Part shown: in pieces, positions 54,847 to 63,541 of the stretch
Layout: every line of letters begins with the position of its first letter
Numbering within the stretch: the stretch's first letter is position 1
Assembly (NCBI RefSeq): GCF_028869115.1
Contig: NZ_CP079800.1
Coordinates: forward strand, 868,001 to 932,000
Reading direction: 5' to 3'
Source: Pseudemcibacter aquimaris
GTDB lineage: Bacteria > Pseudomonadota > Alphaproteobacteria > Sphingomonadales > Emcibacteraceae
Length of the DNA stretch: 64,000 nucleotides
The notes under the pieces: model-generated
Seen by the model: only the letters and a program-made list of their open reading frames with translations
The model's database searches: none
Told to the model about the DNA's origin: nothing
Program-made: the position numbers and the translations under genes

Positions 54847-57032
54847 CAGCAAACTGGTCCGACTTCAACGATGCACCAGGCCAATATCCTGAGTTTAAAG
54901 ACGCTACGATTCCCACAGACGATATACGTCAGCAGCTGATCGGGCGGCTGGATCAAGTCTTGTCTTATTTGTTGCCCGCAGGCCGCATCAAGCGCGGCGT
55001 GTATGAGATCGGTGATATTCAAGGCAATAAGGGTGATAGCCTCAAGATTGAGCTGAATAGCGGCAAGGCTGGCATGTGGCATGATTTTGCCACGGGCGAA
55101 GGTGGCGACATCTTTGATCTGTGGGCAGCGTGTCACAATCTGGATACCAAACATCAATTCCCACAGGTGGTCAGCTCAGCCAGTGAATGGCTTGGACTGG
55201 CTTTACCTGCGCCGATACCTGCTGCTCCAGTCAAACCTGCAAAACATATCCCCGAGGATGAGCTTGGCCCACACACGGCCAAATGGGACTATCTGGATGG
55301 CGATGGCAAACTAATCGCCTGCGTTTATCGCTATGACACAGCTGACGGCAAGGAATTCAGGCCATGGGATGTGCTGGCAAAAAAACATCGCGCTCCCACC
55401 CCAAGACCGCTCTTTAATCAGCCGGGTCTCAAGGAAAACCAGCATGTGGTTCTGGTCGAAGGTGAAAAAGCCGCCGAAGCTTTGATGGCTCATGGCATCA
55501 CAGCCACAACCGCGATGAATGGCGCAAAAGCCCCGCCCGAAAAAACAGACTGGTCACCCCTCAAAGATAAACACCTGCTGATCTGGCCGGATCATGATGA
55601 AGCTGGCCGCGCTTATGCCGAGGCTGTCAGTACATATCTCGGTTCGCAAGGTATTACTGCCTCACTCACAATTTTGGATGTGCCAAGCGACAAGCCCGAA
55701 AAATGGGATGCAGCTGATGCTGTGTCTGAGGGCTTGGACTTACGCGCTTTTATTGCTGAATGCATCAAAACTGAAAAAGCCGCTGTCACTGCTGTGCCTG
55801 CCTTCACGGTTGGGCATTTTCTGGATGACACATCGCCCATGCCGGAAGATTTAATCCTGCCGCGTGTATTAACGCCGGGTGGGCTGATGGTCTTTGGTGG
55901 TGCGCCCAAGGTCGGCAAGAGTGATTTTCTGCTCTCGTTGCTGGCCCATATGGCGGCAGGCGTTCCTTTCCTTGGCATGAAGCCACCACGCCCTTTGCGG
56001 ATATTTTATCTGCAGGCAGAGATTGGCTATCACTATTTGCGCGAGCGCCTGCAAAACATGGCGTTTGATAAAAACCTGCTGCCGCTGGTCCGCAAAAATC
56101 TGGTTGTCACACCGCAATTCAAGATGCTGCTCAATGAGCATGGTGTGGCTGCCACCTGTGAGGCCATTCGAAGCCATTTTAGCGATCTGGGCGTTGATAT
56201 TATCGTCGTTGATCCGCTGCGTAATGTGTTTGACGGCGGCGACGGTGATGCAGGTGAAAATGATAACGCCGCCATGCTGTTTTTTTTGCAGCAACGGCTC
56301 GATGCCTTGCGTGATGCCGTTAATCCCGATGCCGGAATCATCCTTGCCCACCACACACGCAAAATCCAAAAGAAACAGCTGGAAGAAGATCCGTTTCAGG
56401 CACTCTCCGGTGCGAGCAGCTTACGAGGCTATTACACCACCGGGCTGATCATGTTCCAGCCAGATGAAAACCAGTCCTATCGTCAACTGATTTTTGAACT
56501 GCGAAACGGGCCACGCTTGCGCTCCAAGGTGATCGATAAGGTTGATGGTGCGTGGCAAGAGATGGAATACAGCTCGGATCGTCTGGTCAATCGCGACTAT
56601 GGCCAGAAGCTTGATGCGGAGCGCCGTCGCAAGCGTGACGTCATCCTTGAAATCATCTACGCAGAATCCCGCGCTGGTCGTGTCTACACGATGAACCAGT
56701 TTTGTCAGGCGTTTGAAAACCGCGCCGGGCTTGGCGGCAAAGACACCATTCGTGGTCGCTTGGATGTGCTCTCCACCAAGGGCTACGTCAAGTTTTTCAA
56801 GGATGCAGACAATTACGGTCTGAGCAGTCCCTCTCGCACCAAATACGGCTTTTTGTGCGTTGAAGATATGCATCTTGGCACTGGTGAAGAGATGGTCGAT
56901 CCGCACACAGGCGAAGTCTCTGCCAAGCTGCAAGCGGTCTATCCAACCCATTACAAATGCCGCCAGACAGCCGCCGTCCTTCCTGTCGAGAACCCTCGCA
57001 TGTGGATTTATGACGAGGAGGATCAGGCATGA
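54843..57032 (+). CDS. Phage primase-helicase (Toprim plus RepA/DnaB-like AAA)
   Basis: 729 aa from the ATG at 54843 after GGGGAGG; an earlier in-frame ATG at 54783 lies inside the nuclease gene. N-terminal part GMWHDFATGEGGDIFDLW resembles the DNA-primase start; a Toprim domain follows (VVLVEGEKAAEALMAHGI, LIWPDHDEAGRAYA). Then a RecA-like ATPase with Walker A FGGAPKVGKSDFLLS and Walker B DIIVVDPLRNVFDGGDGD. Probably the main replication protein of the phage, next to a motif-rich putative origin. Confidence 0.87.
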   Translation: MTANWSDFNDAPGQYPEFKDATIPTDDIRQQLIGRLDQVLSYLLPAGRIKRGVYEIGDIQGNKGDSLKIELNSGKAGMWHDFATGEGGDIFDLWAACHNLDTKHQFPQVVSSASEWLGLALPAPIPAAPVKPAKHIPEDELGPHTAKWDYLDGDGKLIACVYRYDTADGKEFRPWDVLAKKHRAPTPRPLFNQPGLKENQHVVLVEGEKAAEALMAHGITATTAMNGAKAPPEKTDWSPLKDKHLLIWPDHDEAGRAYAEAVSTYLGSQGITASLTILDVPSDKPEKWDAADAVSEGLDLRAFIAECIKTEKAAVTAVPAFTVGHFLDDTSPMPEDLILPRVLTPGGLMVFGGAPKVGKSDFLLSLLAHMAAGVPFLGMKPPRPLRIFYLQAEIGYHYLRERLQNMAFDKNLLPLVRKNLVVTPQFKMLLNEHGVAATCEAIRSHFSDLGVDIIVVDPLRNVFDGGDGDAGENDNAAMLFFLQQRLDALRDAVNPDAGIILAHHTRKIQKKQLEEDPFQALSGASSLRGYYTTGLIMFQPDENQSYRQLIFELRNGPRLRSKVIDKVDGAWQEMEYSSDRLVNRDYGQKLDAERRRKRDVILEIIYAESRAGRVYTMNQFCQAFENRAGLGGKDTIRGRLDVLSTKGYVKFFKDADNYGLSSPSRTKYGFLCVEDMHLGTGEEMVDPHTGEVSAKLQAVYPTHYKCRQTAAVLPVENPRMWIYDEEDQA

Positions 57033-57100
57033 CAAACCAGCTCCAAAATACCCACAAAAACCAATTTTCCCACCCGGGAAAAATGGTCTTATGCGCTCCC

Positions 57101-57279
57101 AAACTGGAGCAGTTTCGGCCCAATCTGAAACTGCAGCAAATCTGCCAAAACTGGGAAACGCCAACCATATCAACGGTTTCAGCGCAGTTTCGTGCCAGAT
57201 TCCAGTTTTGGTCATCCAGTTTCGTTCCAAACTGCCCAAACTGGCGGGAAAGCCTTTTATTTCAAGGTTTAGCCAGTTT
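57101..57279. repeat. Cluster of ten AAACTG/CAGTTT motifs, putative replication origin
   Basis: AAACTG starts at 57101, 57128, 57148, 57229 and 57238; CAGTTT starts at 57110, 57185, 57203, 57217 and 57274. Extended forms are CCCAAACTGG and CCAGTTTGG. Ten copies in about 180 bases, in both orientations, directly downstream of the primase-helicase gene. The same frame stays open through this region (57029-57892), but the translation looks unlike a protein. Confidence 0.6.
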
Positions 57280-57303
57280 GGAAGTGTTTAGGAAAAAGAC
57301 TCC

Positions 57304-57338
57304 CTCTCCCTACGGGAGAGAGTGCCCCTATGGGGGCA
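57304..57338. other. Two adjacent short hairpins
   Basis: CTCTCCC-TAC-GGGAGAG (57304-57320) and TGCCCC-TATG-GGGGCA (57323-57338), between the motif cluster and the RuvC-like gene. They could be part of the origin or a weak transcript pause; neither is followed by a T run. Confidence 0.5.
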
Positions 57339-57406
57339 ACTCTCCCCGGTCGAGGGTTTTGTGTGTGCTCACTTCATCTTTCCCAACAACCAAACAGGAG
57401 GTCTCC

Positions 57407-57892
57407 ATGGAAAAAACCAATCAACCCATTTTGCTCAGTCTCGATCTGGGCACAGCCACTGGATGGGCGCTTTCCAACAAACATGGACGCATCATGAGCG
57501 GCACAGCGCATTTTCGTCCCCGTCGTTTTGAGGGTGGCGGTATGCGTTACCTGCGCTTTGAACGCTGGCTAAATGAAACCCGTGATGTATCGGGCGAGAT
57601 CAATGCAGTTTATTTCGAAGAAGTCCGCAGGCACCTTGGTGTGGACGCAGCCCATGCTTATGGCGGCTTTCTGGCTTCACTCACCGCATGGTGTGAGGAG
57701 CACAGCATCCCTTACGAAGGCGTTCCGGTCGGAACGATCAAGAAGTTCATCACTGGCAAAGGCAATGCTGGCAAACAGGCTGTTATTGAAGCTGTCAAAG
57801 CCCTCGGCCATCTGCCCGAAGATGACAACGAAGCCGATGCGCTGGCTCTCCTGCATTTTGCCCGTGAGCAAATGATAGGAGGCCAGTCATGA
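57407..57892 (+). CDS. RuvC-like Holliday-junction resolvase
   Basis: 161 aa from the ATG at 57407 with AGGAGG upstream. RNase H-like fold with acidic active-site residues in LLSLDLGTATGWAL (Asp), VYFEEVRRHLG (Glu) and DDNEADALALLHFA (two Asp). It probably resolves branched DNA before packaging. A longer reading frame back to 57029 runs through the repeat region and is unlikely to be translated. Confidence 0.82.
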   Translation: MEKTNQPILLSLDLGTATGWALSNKHGRIMSGTAHFRPRRFEGGGMRYLRFERWLNETRDVSGEINAVYFEEVRRHLGVDAAHAYGGFLASLTAWCEEHSIPYEGVPVGTIKKFITGKGNAGKQAVIEAVKALGHLPEDDNEADALALLHFAREQMIGGQS

Positions 57893-58173
57893 GACATGCC
57901 AACCGACTTTTGGAACAAGCGACACGGACACTGGCAGAGCGTGGTGAAAGCTACGGCTCGCCGCACACGCTATTCGAAAACGTGGCCAAACGCTGGTCGC
58001 TGACATTGGGCATAGAGGTGACCGCTGCACAGGTTGTGCTCTGCCTGATTGAGCTGAAGTTAGCTCGACTAAATAGCAATTCCAAGCATCATGACAGCAT
58101 GGTCGATGTCGCAGGATATGCAGCAATTTTAAACGAAATCATCAATAACAACGGAGGCGCTTATGGAGCATAA
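57889..58173 (+). CDS. DUF6378 family phage protein
   Basis: 94 aa, with LLEQATRTLAERGESYGSPHTLFENVAKRW and LIELKLARLNSNSKHHDSMVDVAGYAAIL, the DUF6378 pattern. The His/Asp content resembles MazG-like nucleotide-binding folds, but function is unknown. Four-base overlap with the resolvase gene and eleven-base overlap with the next. Confidence 0.78.
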   Translation: MRHANRLLEQATRTLAERGESYGSPHTLFENVAKRWSLTLGIEVTAAQVVLCLIELKLARLNSNSKHHDSMVDVAGYAAILNEIINNNGGAYGA

Positions 58174-58546
58174 CTGGACTGAAAAGGACGTGGCAGGTCA
58201 ATTTGAAGAATCTATTTCTACTTTGAAAAAGCTACCGCCTGTGCGGGCGCAAGGCTATTTCAATGCATGGCCCGAGATTGTCCGCACCCCGGAAGAGATT
58301 GCGGCAGGTGAACCCATGCCGCTTCGCTTGCGGGCAACACCAGATGCCATCTCACGCATGGAACAAACACTGCGCTGGATTACATGGGTTGATGTGGAGG
58401 AGCGTCGTTTGATCTGGCATCGCGCCGCTCGCAGACGCTGGAAAACAATTTGTTGGGAGCTGGGCTGTGATCGCAGCACAGCATGGCGCAAATGGAATGT
58501 GGCCTTGGCAAAAATTGCGGCTCGCTTGAATGCTGGACAGAAGTAA
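58163..58546 (+). CDS. DUF6362 family phage protein, HTH-containing
   Basis: 127 aa. RMEQTLRWITWVDVEERRLIWHRAARRRWKTICWELGCDRSTAWRKW without break matches DUF6362; its C-terminus is a helix-turn-helix. Likely a DNA-binding regulator of late functions in the prophage (inference). It is the last gene before a 312-base gap with terminators. Confidence 0.78.
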   Translation: MEHNWTEKDVAGQFEESISTLKKLPPVRAQGYFNAWPEIVRTPEEIAAGEPMPLRLRATPDAISRMEQTLRWITWVDVEERRLIWHRAARRRWKTICWELGCDRSTAWRKWNVALAKIAARLNAGQK

Positions 58547-58548
58547 AA

Positions 58549-58858
58549 GTGTTGCAACACTTTAGTATTCGACACTTGCAACATTTTTCGCTATTCTTAG
58601 AAGCATAATCGGGAGCAGTGCAGGCAACGCACTTGTTCCGATAAAATGAGATTAAAGCGAGCCGCTGCAGGTCATCTTGCATGCGGCTTTTTTGTGCCCG
58701 AGCCATCCCCCTGATATCCCCACAATTCCACGGGTCCTTCCTAGCGAATAGGAAAAGCGGGCGGCGTGCGCGCGGGATTTGCCTAGCGGCAGAGCATAAA
58801 AAATGGTTCGCAGTTCGCACCCGGGTTCGCACGTCGATAACAGATAAAAGGTTTAACA
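58549..58858. other. Structured non-coding gap with two terminator-like hairpins
   Basis: GTGTTGCAACAC (58549-58560) is a perfect palindrome; TGTTGCAA within it also pairs with TTGCAACA (58576-58583), followed by T5. A second structure AGCCGC (58660-58665) with GCGGCT (58683-58688) plus T run is a good terminator. Between them CGGGAGCAGTGC and GCACTTGTTCCG form an interrupted stem. No gene is evident; the promoter of the methyltransferase gene should lie in 58700-58858. Confidence 0.6.
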
Positions 58859-60139
58859 ATGGATTTGAATGTTCAGCAAATAGCGCTGGAGCAGCTGGTT
58901 CCCTATGCCCGCAACGCCCGCACACATAGCGAGTCACAGATCGCACAGATTGCAGGATCGATTGCTGAATTTGGATTTGTGAACCCTGTTCTGGTGGGTG
59001 GTGATAATGTCATCATCGCAGGGCATGGTCGCGTGATGGCGGCGAAAAAGCTGGGTCTGCAAACCGTTCCGACCATCAAGTTGGATCACCTGACAGAAAA
59101 CCAGCGCCGCGCCTTGGTGATTGCCGATAACAAAATCGCCGAGAATGCCGGATGGGATGAAGAATTGCTGCGATTAGAATTACAAAATCTTGCCGATGAA
59201 GATTTCGATCTTGATCTGCTGGGCTTTGACGATGTGGAGTTGGATGATTTGTTGGCATCACTGAATGACGATGAAGCAGCCGCACTTGATGAAAACATTC
59301 CAGAAGTACAGGAAAATCCTGTCAGCCGTACAGGCGATATCTGGATTATGGGTGAGCACCGTTTGCTCTGCGGCGATTCCACAAGCGAGGCCGACATGGA
59401 AAAACTGATGGCTGGTGAGCTGGCCGACATGGTCTTTACCGATCCACCCTATAATGTGAATTACGGCGATACAGCCAAAGACAAGCTGCGCTCCAAAGCC
59501 GGACGCAAGATTATGAATGATAATCTGGGCGATGACTTTGAGGCATTTTTAACCGCAGCCTGCAAAAATATGCTGGATCATACCAAGGGCGCTCTTTACA
59601 TCTGCATGAGTTCCAGTGAGCTGGATACGCTGCAAAGCGCCTTCCGCAATGCTGGTGGCAAATGGTCGACTTTTATCATATGGGCGAAGAATACTTTCAC
59701 CCTTGGTCGCTCTGACTATCAGCGCCAATATGAGCCCATCCTCTATGGCTGGAAAGATGGCAATGACCGCTATTGGTGCGGTGCGCGTGATCAGGGTGAT
59801 GTCTGGTTTTATAACAAACCACAGAAGAACGATCTTCACCCTACTATGAAGCCCGTTGATCTGGTGGTGCGCGGGATTAAAAATTCCAGCAAAACGCTGG
59901 ATATTGTGCTCGATCCGTTTGGCGGTTCTGGCTCAACGCTGATTGCTGCAGAACATACCGGGCGACAGGCGCGATTGATTGAGCTTGATCCCAAATATGT
60001 GGATGTGATTGTGCGGCGCTGGCAGGAAATGACCGGATTACAGGCAACGCTATCTGGTACCGATCAGGAATTTAAGGCTATTGAAAAAGATCGTCTTGGC
60101 GGTAAGGCCGAAGCCTCACTGCCTGTGGAGGGCGAGTGA
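58859..60139 (+). CDS. ParB-domain/DNA methyltransferase fusion
   Basis: 426 aa. N-terminal ParB/Srx-like domain (PYARNARTHSESQIAQIAGSIAEFGFVNPVLVGGDNVIIAGHGRVMAAKKL without break), then a beta-class N4-C/N6-A methyltransferase: DPPYNVNYGD catalytic motif, then LDPFGGSGSTLIAAEHTGR for AdoMet binding. Common in alphaproteobacterial prophages. It may protect phage DNA from host restriction or control replication; no cognate nuclease is beside it. Confidence 0.88.
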   Translation: MDLNVQQIALEQLVPYARNARTHSESQIAQIAGSIAEFGFVNPVLVGGDNVIIAGHGRVMAAKKLGLQTVPTIKLDHLTENQRRALVIADNKIAENAGWDEELLRLELQNLADEDFDLDLLGFDDVELDDLLASLNDDEAAALDENIPEVQENPVSRTGDIWIMGEHRLLCGDSTSEADMEKLMAGELADMVFTDPPYNVNYGDTAKDKLRSKAGRKIMNDNLGDDFEAFLTAACKNMLDHTKGALYICMSSSELDTLQSAFRNAGGKWSTFIIWAKNTFTLGRSDYQRQYEPILYGWKDGNDRYWCGARDQGDVWFYNKPQKNDLHPTMKPVDLVVRGIKNSSKTLDIVLDPFGGSGSTLIAAEHTGRQARLIELDPKYVDVIVRRWQEMTGLQATLSGTDQEFKAIEKDRLGGKAEASLPVEGE

Positions 60140-60334
60140 CGCTTCGTGTAACGCTTTGGCATCGCCAAGCAGCCGATCAAGGTCGATGATGGAACCGATG
60201 GCAGCGTTGCGATTGCCGTCATCCATGTAACCGCAGCCCTCTTTTGCAAGAGTGGCAGCTTTTTCCAGCATGTCACGCATGGCGTTCATGTTGGCTTGGA
60301 TGGCGTTATTGATAATGGGATTTTGGTTGCTCAT
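60116..60334 (-). CDS. Small phage protein on the opposite strand
   Basis: 72 aa, helical, with NQNPIINNAIQANMNAMRDMLEKAATLAKEGCGYMDDGNRNAAIG without break. It overlaps the end of the methyltransferase gene by 24 bases and shares four bases with DUF3489, so it is third in a three-gene minus-strand operon. Family not recognised. Confidence 0.6.
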   Translation of the reverse strand: MSNQNPIINNAIQANMNAMRDMLEKAATLAKEGCGYMDDGNRNAAIGSIIDLDRLLGDAKALHEASLALHRQ

Positions 60335-60558
60335 GCTTGGGTTTCCTTTTTCTCGGTTGGTTTAAGGTAATAACGGCGGTCAGCGTCTTGTTTTTCCGAG
60401 CTCAGCTCAAAGCCTTCGAGCTTTTTGATGACCCGGGATAAAACGCCGCGCACCGTATGTTTTTGCCAGCCCGTCAGTTTCATCATCTCATCGATGCTGG
60501 CTCCTTCCTTGGTGCTGAGTGTTTCGATGATCTGTGCTTGTTTGGTGGTCTTACTCAT
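60331..60558 (-). CDS. DUF3489 family protein
   Basis: 75 aa winged-helix-like protein. QAQIIETLSTKEGASIDEMMKLTGWQKHTVRGVLSRVIKK without break is the DUF3489 signature, found in many alphaproteobacterial prophages. Probably DNA-binding. Its start overlaps the stop of the preceding gene by one base. Confidence 0.85.
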   Translation of the reverse strand: MSKTTKQAQIIETLSTKEGASIDEMMKLTGWQKHTVRGVLSRVIKKLEGFELSSEKQDADRRYYLKPTEKKETQA

Positions 60559-60755
60559 TACTTACCTCCTTTGGCGGTAGATTGTTGGCCCGCTTCATAA
60601 GCGGCTTCTAATGCAGATTTGATGCACCAGACCGCGCAGTCATGAAAATCAAGGCTGTCGCTCTTGCGGGTCTCCAAGGTTTCAAGGTGCAGCTCGACTT
60701 TGGCGATCTGCGCCAGTATTTGGTCTTTTGGGGTGTGTTTTATGTTGTTTGTCAT
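60558..60755 (-). CDS. Small phage protein (DUF6900-like)
   Basis: 65 aa. Contains PKDQILAQIAKVELHLETLETRKSDSLDFHDCAVWCIKSALEAAYEAG without break. First gene of the minus-strand trio; AAGGAG precedes the ATG at 60755. An earlier in-frame ATG at 60812 is less likely. Function unknown. Confidence 0.65.
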   Translation of the reverse strand: MTNNIKHTPKDQILAQIAKVELHLETLETRKSDSLDFHDCAVWCIKSALEAAYEAGQQSTAKGGK

Positions 60756-60839
60756 GGTTGCTCCTTTGCTCGTTGACATGTTCATGAACGCTTGGAAACC
60801 AAGGCTTATCAAGTCAATTCAGGGGATTAATCGAAGAAT

Positions 60840-61388
60840 ATGGGCGTATCGATCCGAGAATATGCAAGGCAGCGCGGTGTCAGCGACACCGCCGTCAGAA
60901 AGGCGTTGAAACAAGGCCGAATTACTGCTGAGCCTGATGGCACCATTGATGTGGAACGCGCTGATCAGGAATGGTCATCCAACACGGCCAAGCCACAAAC
61001 AAAGCGGACGGCAAAGACCAAACCAGTGCCTGCGGCTGCGGTGGAAGCTGTTGAAGACACCTTAAAGGAAAGCGGCACCCCATTTTCATCGGGCGGCACG
61101 ACCTACATGCAGGCCAAAACCGCCAATGAGGTTTTAAAGGCGCAAACCAACCGGGTGCGCCTCAAGCAATTAAAGGGTGAGCTCATCGACCGCAGTGAGG
61201 CCATTGCTCACGTATTTCGCCTTGCGCGTCAGGAACGTGATGCATGGCAAACATGGCCTGCAAGGATTTCAAGCCAGATGGCTGCCGAACTCGAGACCGA
61301 TGCCCATACCTTACATGTGACGTTGGAGCGCTATGTCCGTGAACACTTGGAAGAATTGGGAGAGCTTAAAACACACTTCAAACACTAA
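60840..61388 (+). CDS. Terminase small subunit-like protein
   Basis: 182 aa. An N-terminal helix-turn-helix (VSIREYARQRGVSDTAVRKALKQGRI) and a helical part TYMQAKTANEVLKAQTNRVRLKQLKGEL are typical of Nu1/TerS-like phage proteins that recognise the packaging site. It precedes TerL and overlaps it by 56 bases. Confidence 0.82.
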   Translation: MGVSIREYARQRGVSDTAVRKALKQGRITAEPDGTIDVERADQEWSSNTAKPQTKRTAKTKPVPAAAVEAVEDTLKESGTPFSSGGTTYMQAKTANEVLKAQTNRVRLKQLKGELIDRSEAIAHVFRLARQERDAWQTWPARISSQMAAELETDAHTLHVTLERYVREHLEELGELKTHFKH

Positions 61389-63306
61389 TGGATATGACGG
61401 CGCTTTGTACGATGGATATGAAACAATTGAACAGGCTTGGAATGAAGGATTAAAACCAGACGCATTTATGACCATCTCGGAATGGTCCGATAAATACCGT
61501 GTGCTTTCGCCAAAATCAGCTGCAGAACCGGGGCTATGGCGCACTGAGCGCACGCCATATTTGCGTGAGATCATGGATCAGCTGTCACCCCATAAACGGG
61601 CGCAGCGTGTGGTTTTCATGAAAGGTGCTCAGATTGGCGGCACTGAGGCTGGCAATAACTGGATTGGTTACGTCATCCATATGGCTCCCGGCCCAATGAT
61701 GGCTGTTGCGCCCACGGTGGAAATGGCGAAACGGAACTCTAAACAGCGTATTGATCCGCTTTTGGAGGATTCAACGGAGCTAAGCAAGCGCGTAAAGCCT
61801 GCTCGCTCGCGGGATTCTGGCAATACGGTTCTCTCAAAAGAGTTTCCGGGCGGCGTCTTGGTGATGACAGGCGCAAATTCGGCGGTGGGCTTACGCTCTA
61901 TGCCTGCGCGATACTTATTTATGGATGAAGTGGATGGCTATCCCGGCGATGTCGAAGGTGAAGGTGATCCTATCATGCTGGCAGAGCGCCGGAGCGCCAC
62001 TTTTCAGGGGCGACGTAAGGTTTTTCTTGTGAGCACACCAACACTGAAAGGAGTTTCGCGCATTGCCAGAGAATTTGAGCATTCAGATCAGCGCTATTTC
62101 CATGTGCCATGCCCGCATTGTGGACATGAGCAACCGCTAAGATTCACTCAGCTGCGTTGGGAAGAAGGTTACCCGTCGAATGTGTCGTACCAGTGCGAGT
62201 CCTGCGACAAGCTGATTGCTGAGCATCATAAAACAGAAATGCTGGAAAATGGTCGCTGGGTTTCCAGCAGTGACGGCGACGGCATTACGGTTGGCTATCA
62301 TCTTTCCTCGCTTTATAGCCCCGTTGGCTGGTTTAGCTGGTCTGATGCGGCGGCCATGTTCGAGCAAGCCAAAGAACATCCGGAGTTGATGAAGAGTTTT
62401 GTCAACACGGTGCTGGGCGAGCCGTTTGAAGAAGATCACGATGCCCCCGAATGGGAGCGTTTATATGAACGCTCCGAAGACTATGCCATCGGCACAGTGC
62501 CGGAAGGTGGATTGTTTTTAACCGCTGGCGTTGATGTGCAGCGCGACCGGATTGAGGCTGAGATTGTTGCGTGGGGCTTGGATAAACATAGCTGGTCTGT
62601 TGATTATCGTATTTTTTATGGTGATATCGCTGATCCCGCCTTTCGGGAAAAGGTTTACGGCGAGATCACAGGCAAGCAATACCGCCATGCGTCAGGCGCG
62701 AGTTTAAGTGTTCTGATGACGGCGGTGGATTCCGGCTATGCCACGCAGGAAGTCTATGACTGGGTGCGTAAAAAGCCTGTCTCTCGCATCATGGCAATTA
62801 AAGGACAGGACCGCTCTGTTGCGCCGCTTGGCACGCCGAGCAAAGTTGATGTGACCAGTAAGGGTAAGAAGCTGCGCCGTGGCGTGCGCGTCTGGCCTGT
62901 GGGCGTATCATTGCTGAAATCCGAGCTTTATAACTGGCTGAATTTGACACTGAATGAGGATGGTAGTCTGCCCAATGGTTACTGCCATTTTCCCAAATAC
63001 GATATGGAGTTTTTCAAACAGCTCACCGCCGAGCAGTTGGTGACACGTATTGTCAAAGGCTATCCGAAACGGGAATGGCAAAAAACGCGTGATCGTAACG
63101 AAGCGCTGGATTGCCGGATATATGCGCGTGCAGCCGCTATTGCGCTGGGTGTGGAACTGTGGAGTGACAGCCGCTGGCAGAAACTGCAGGCGCAGGTGAT
63201 GGGTGAAACCAAAATATCCAACACTGTTAGACCTCAGTCCGCACCGTCAAAATCAATCACGCGAAATACGCGAAGACGTAAATCGCGCAGTAGCATTATG
63301 GGATAA
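61333..63306 (+). CDS. Phage terminase large subunit (GpA family)
   Basis: 657 aa. ATPase: Walker A FMKGAQIGGTEAGNN (about 95-110), Walker B LFMDEVDGYPGDVEG. A zinc-like CPHCGHEQPLRF...CESC element lies between the domains. The nuclease part includes TAGVDVQRDRIEAEIVAWG and MTAVDSGYATQEVYDWV. Start at 61333 after GGAGCGCT, inside the small-subunit gene. It powers packaging of phage DNA into the prohead. Confidence 0.92.
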   Translation: MSVNTWKNWESLKHTSNTNGYDGALYDGYETIEQAWNEGLKPDAFMTISEWSDKYRVLSPKSAAEPGLWRTERTPYLREIMDQLSPHKRAQRVVFMKGAQIGGTEAGNNWIGYVIHMAPGPMMAVAPTVEMAKRNSKQRIDPLLEDSTELSKRVKPARSRDSGNTVLSKEFPGGVLVMTGANSAVGLRSMPARYLFMDEVDGYPGDVEGEGDPIMLAERRSATFQGRRKVFLVSTPTLKGVSRIAREFEHSDQRYFHVPCPHCGHEQPLRFTQLRWEEGYPSNVSYQCESCDKLIAEHHKTEMLENGRWVSSSDGDGITVGYHLSSLYSPVGWFSWSDAAAMFEQAKEHPELMKSFVNTVLGEPFEEDHDAPEWERLYERSEDYAIGTVPEGGLFLTAGVDVQRDRIEAEIVAWGLDKHSWSVDYRIFYGDIADPAFREKVYGEITGKQYRHASGASLSVLMTAVDSGYATQEVYDWVRKKPVSRIMAIKGQDRSVAPLGTPSKVDVTSKGKKLRRGVRVWPVGVSLLKSELYNWLNLTLNEDGSLPNGYCHFPKYDMEFFKQLTAEQLVTRIVKGYPKREWQKTRDRNEALDCRIYARAAAIALGVELWSDSRWQKLQAQVMGETKISNTVRPQSAPSKSITRNTRRRKSRSSIMG

Positions 63307-63311
63307 CAGGA

Positions 63312-63536
63312 ATGGCTTACACCGAAGACGATTTACAGCAGGTCAATGACGCGCTGGCCAAATTGGTGGCAGGCGAACGCGTTGTGCAGGTCGCCCATGA
63401 CGGCCATGTGGTCAAATACAAAGATATTGAGCTGAGCGATCTGGTTGCCTTGCGCGACCGGATCAACGCGCAAGTGAAAGGCAGAAAGGCTGGAAAGAAA
63501 CGCCGGATACAGATCATCTCAAATAAAGGAACCTAA
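63312..63536 (+). CDS. gpW-like head-tail joining protein
   Basis: 74 aa. DDLQQVNDALAKLVAGERVVQVAHDGHVVKYKDIELSDLVALRDRI without break is the gpW family pattern, followed by a basic tail. In lambda, gpW completes the head. It lies between TerL and portal genes, as in lambda-like phages. Confidence 0.85.
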   Translation: MAYTEDDLQQVNDALAKLVAGERVVQVAHDGHVVKYKDIELSDLVALRDRINAQVKGRKAGKKRRIQIISNKGT

Positions 63537-63541
63537 CGCCT

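Noticed and set aside
56421-57239. 272-codon minus-strand frame over the primase-helicase end and origin region
   Set aside because: Antisense shadow of the primase-helicase gene; no recognisable domain.
57029-57406. N-terminal extension of the RuvC-like frame
   Set aside because: It translates the AAACTG repeat cluster and hairpins; the RuvC fold starts at 57407 with its own AGGAGG site.
60545-60580. TTACTTAC near the DUF3489 start as third copy of the two-block repeat
   Set aside because: Only the short TAAGTAA part matches, as part of a ribosome site and ATG; the CCGACAG block is missing.
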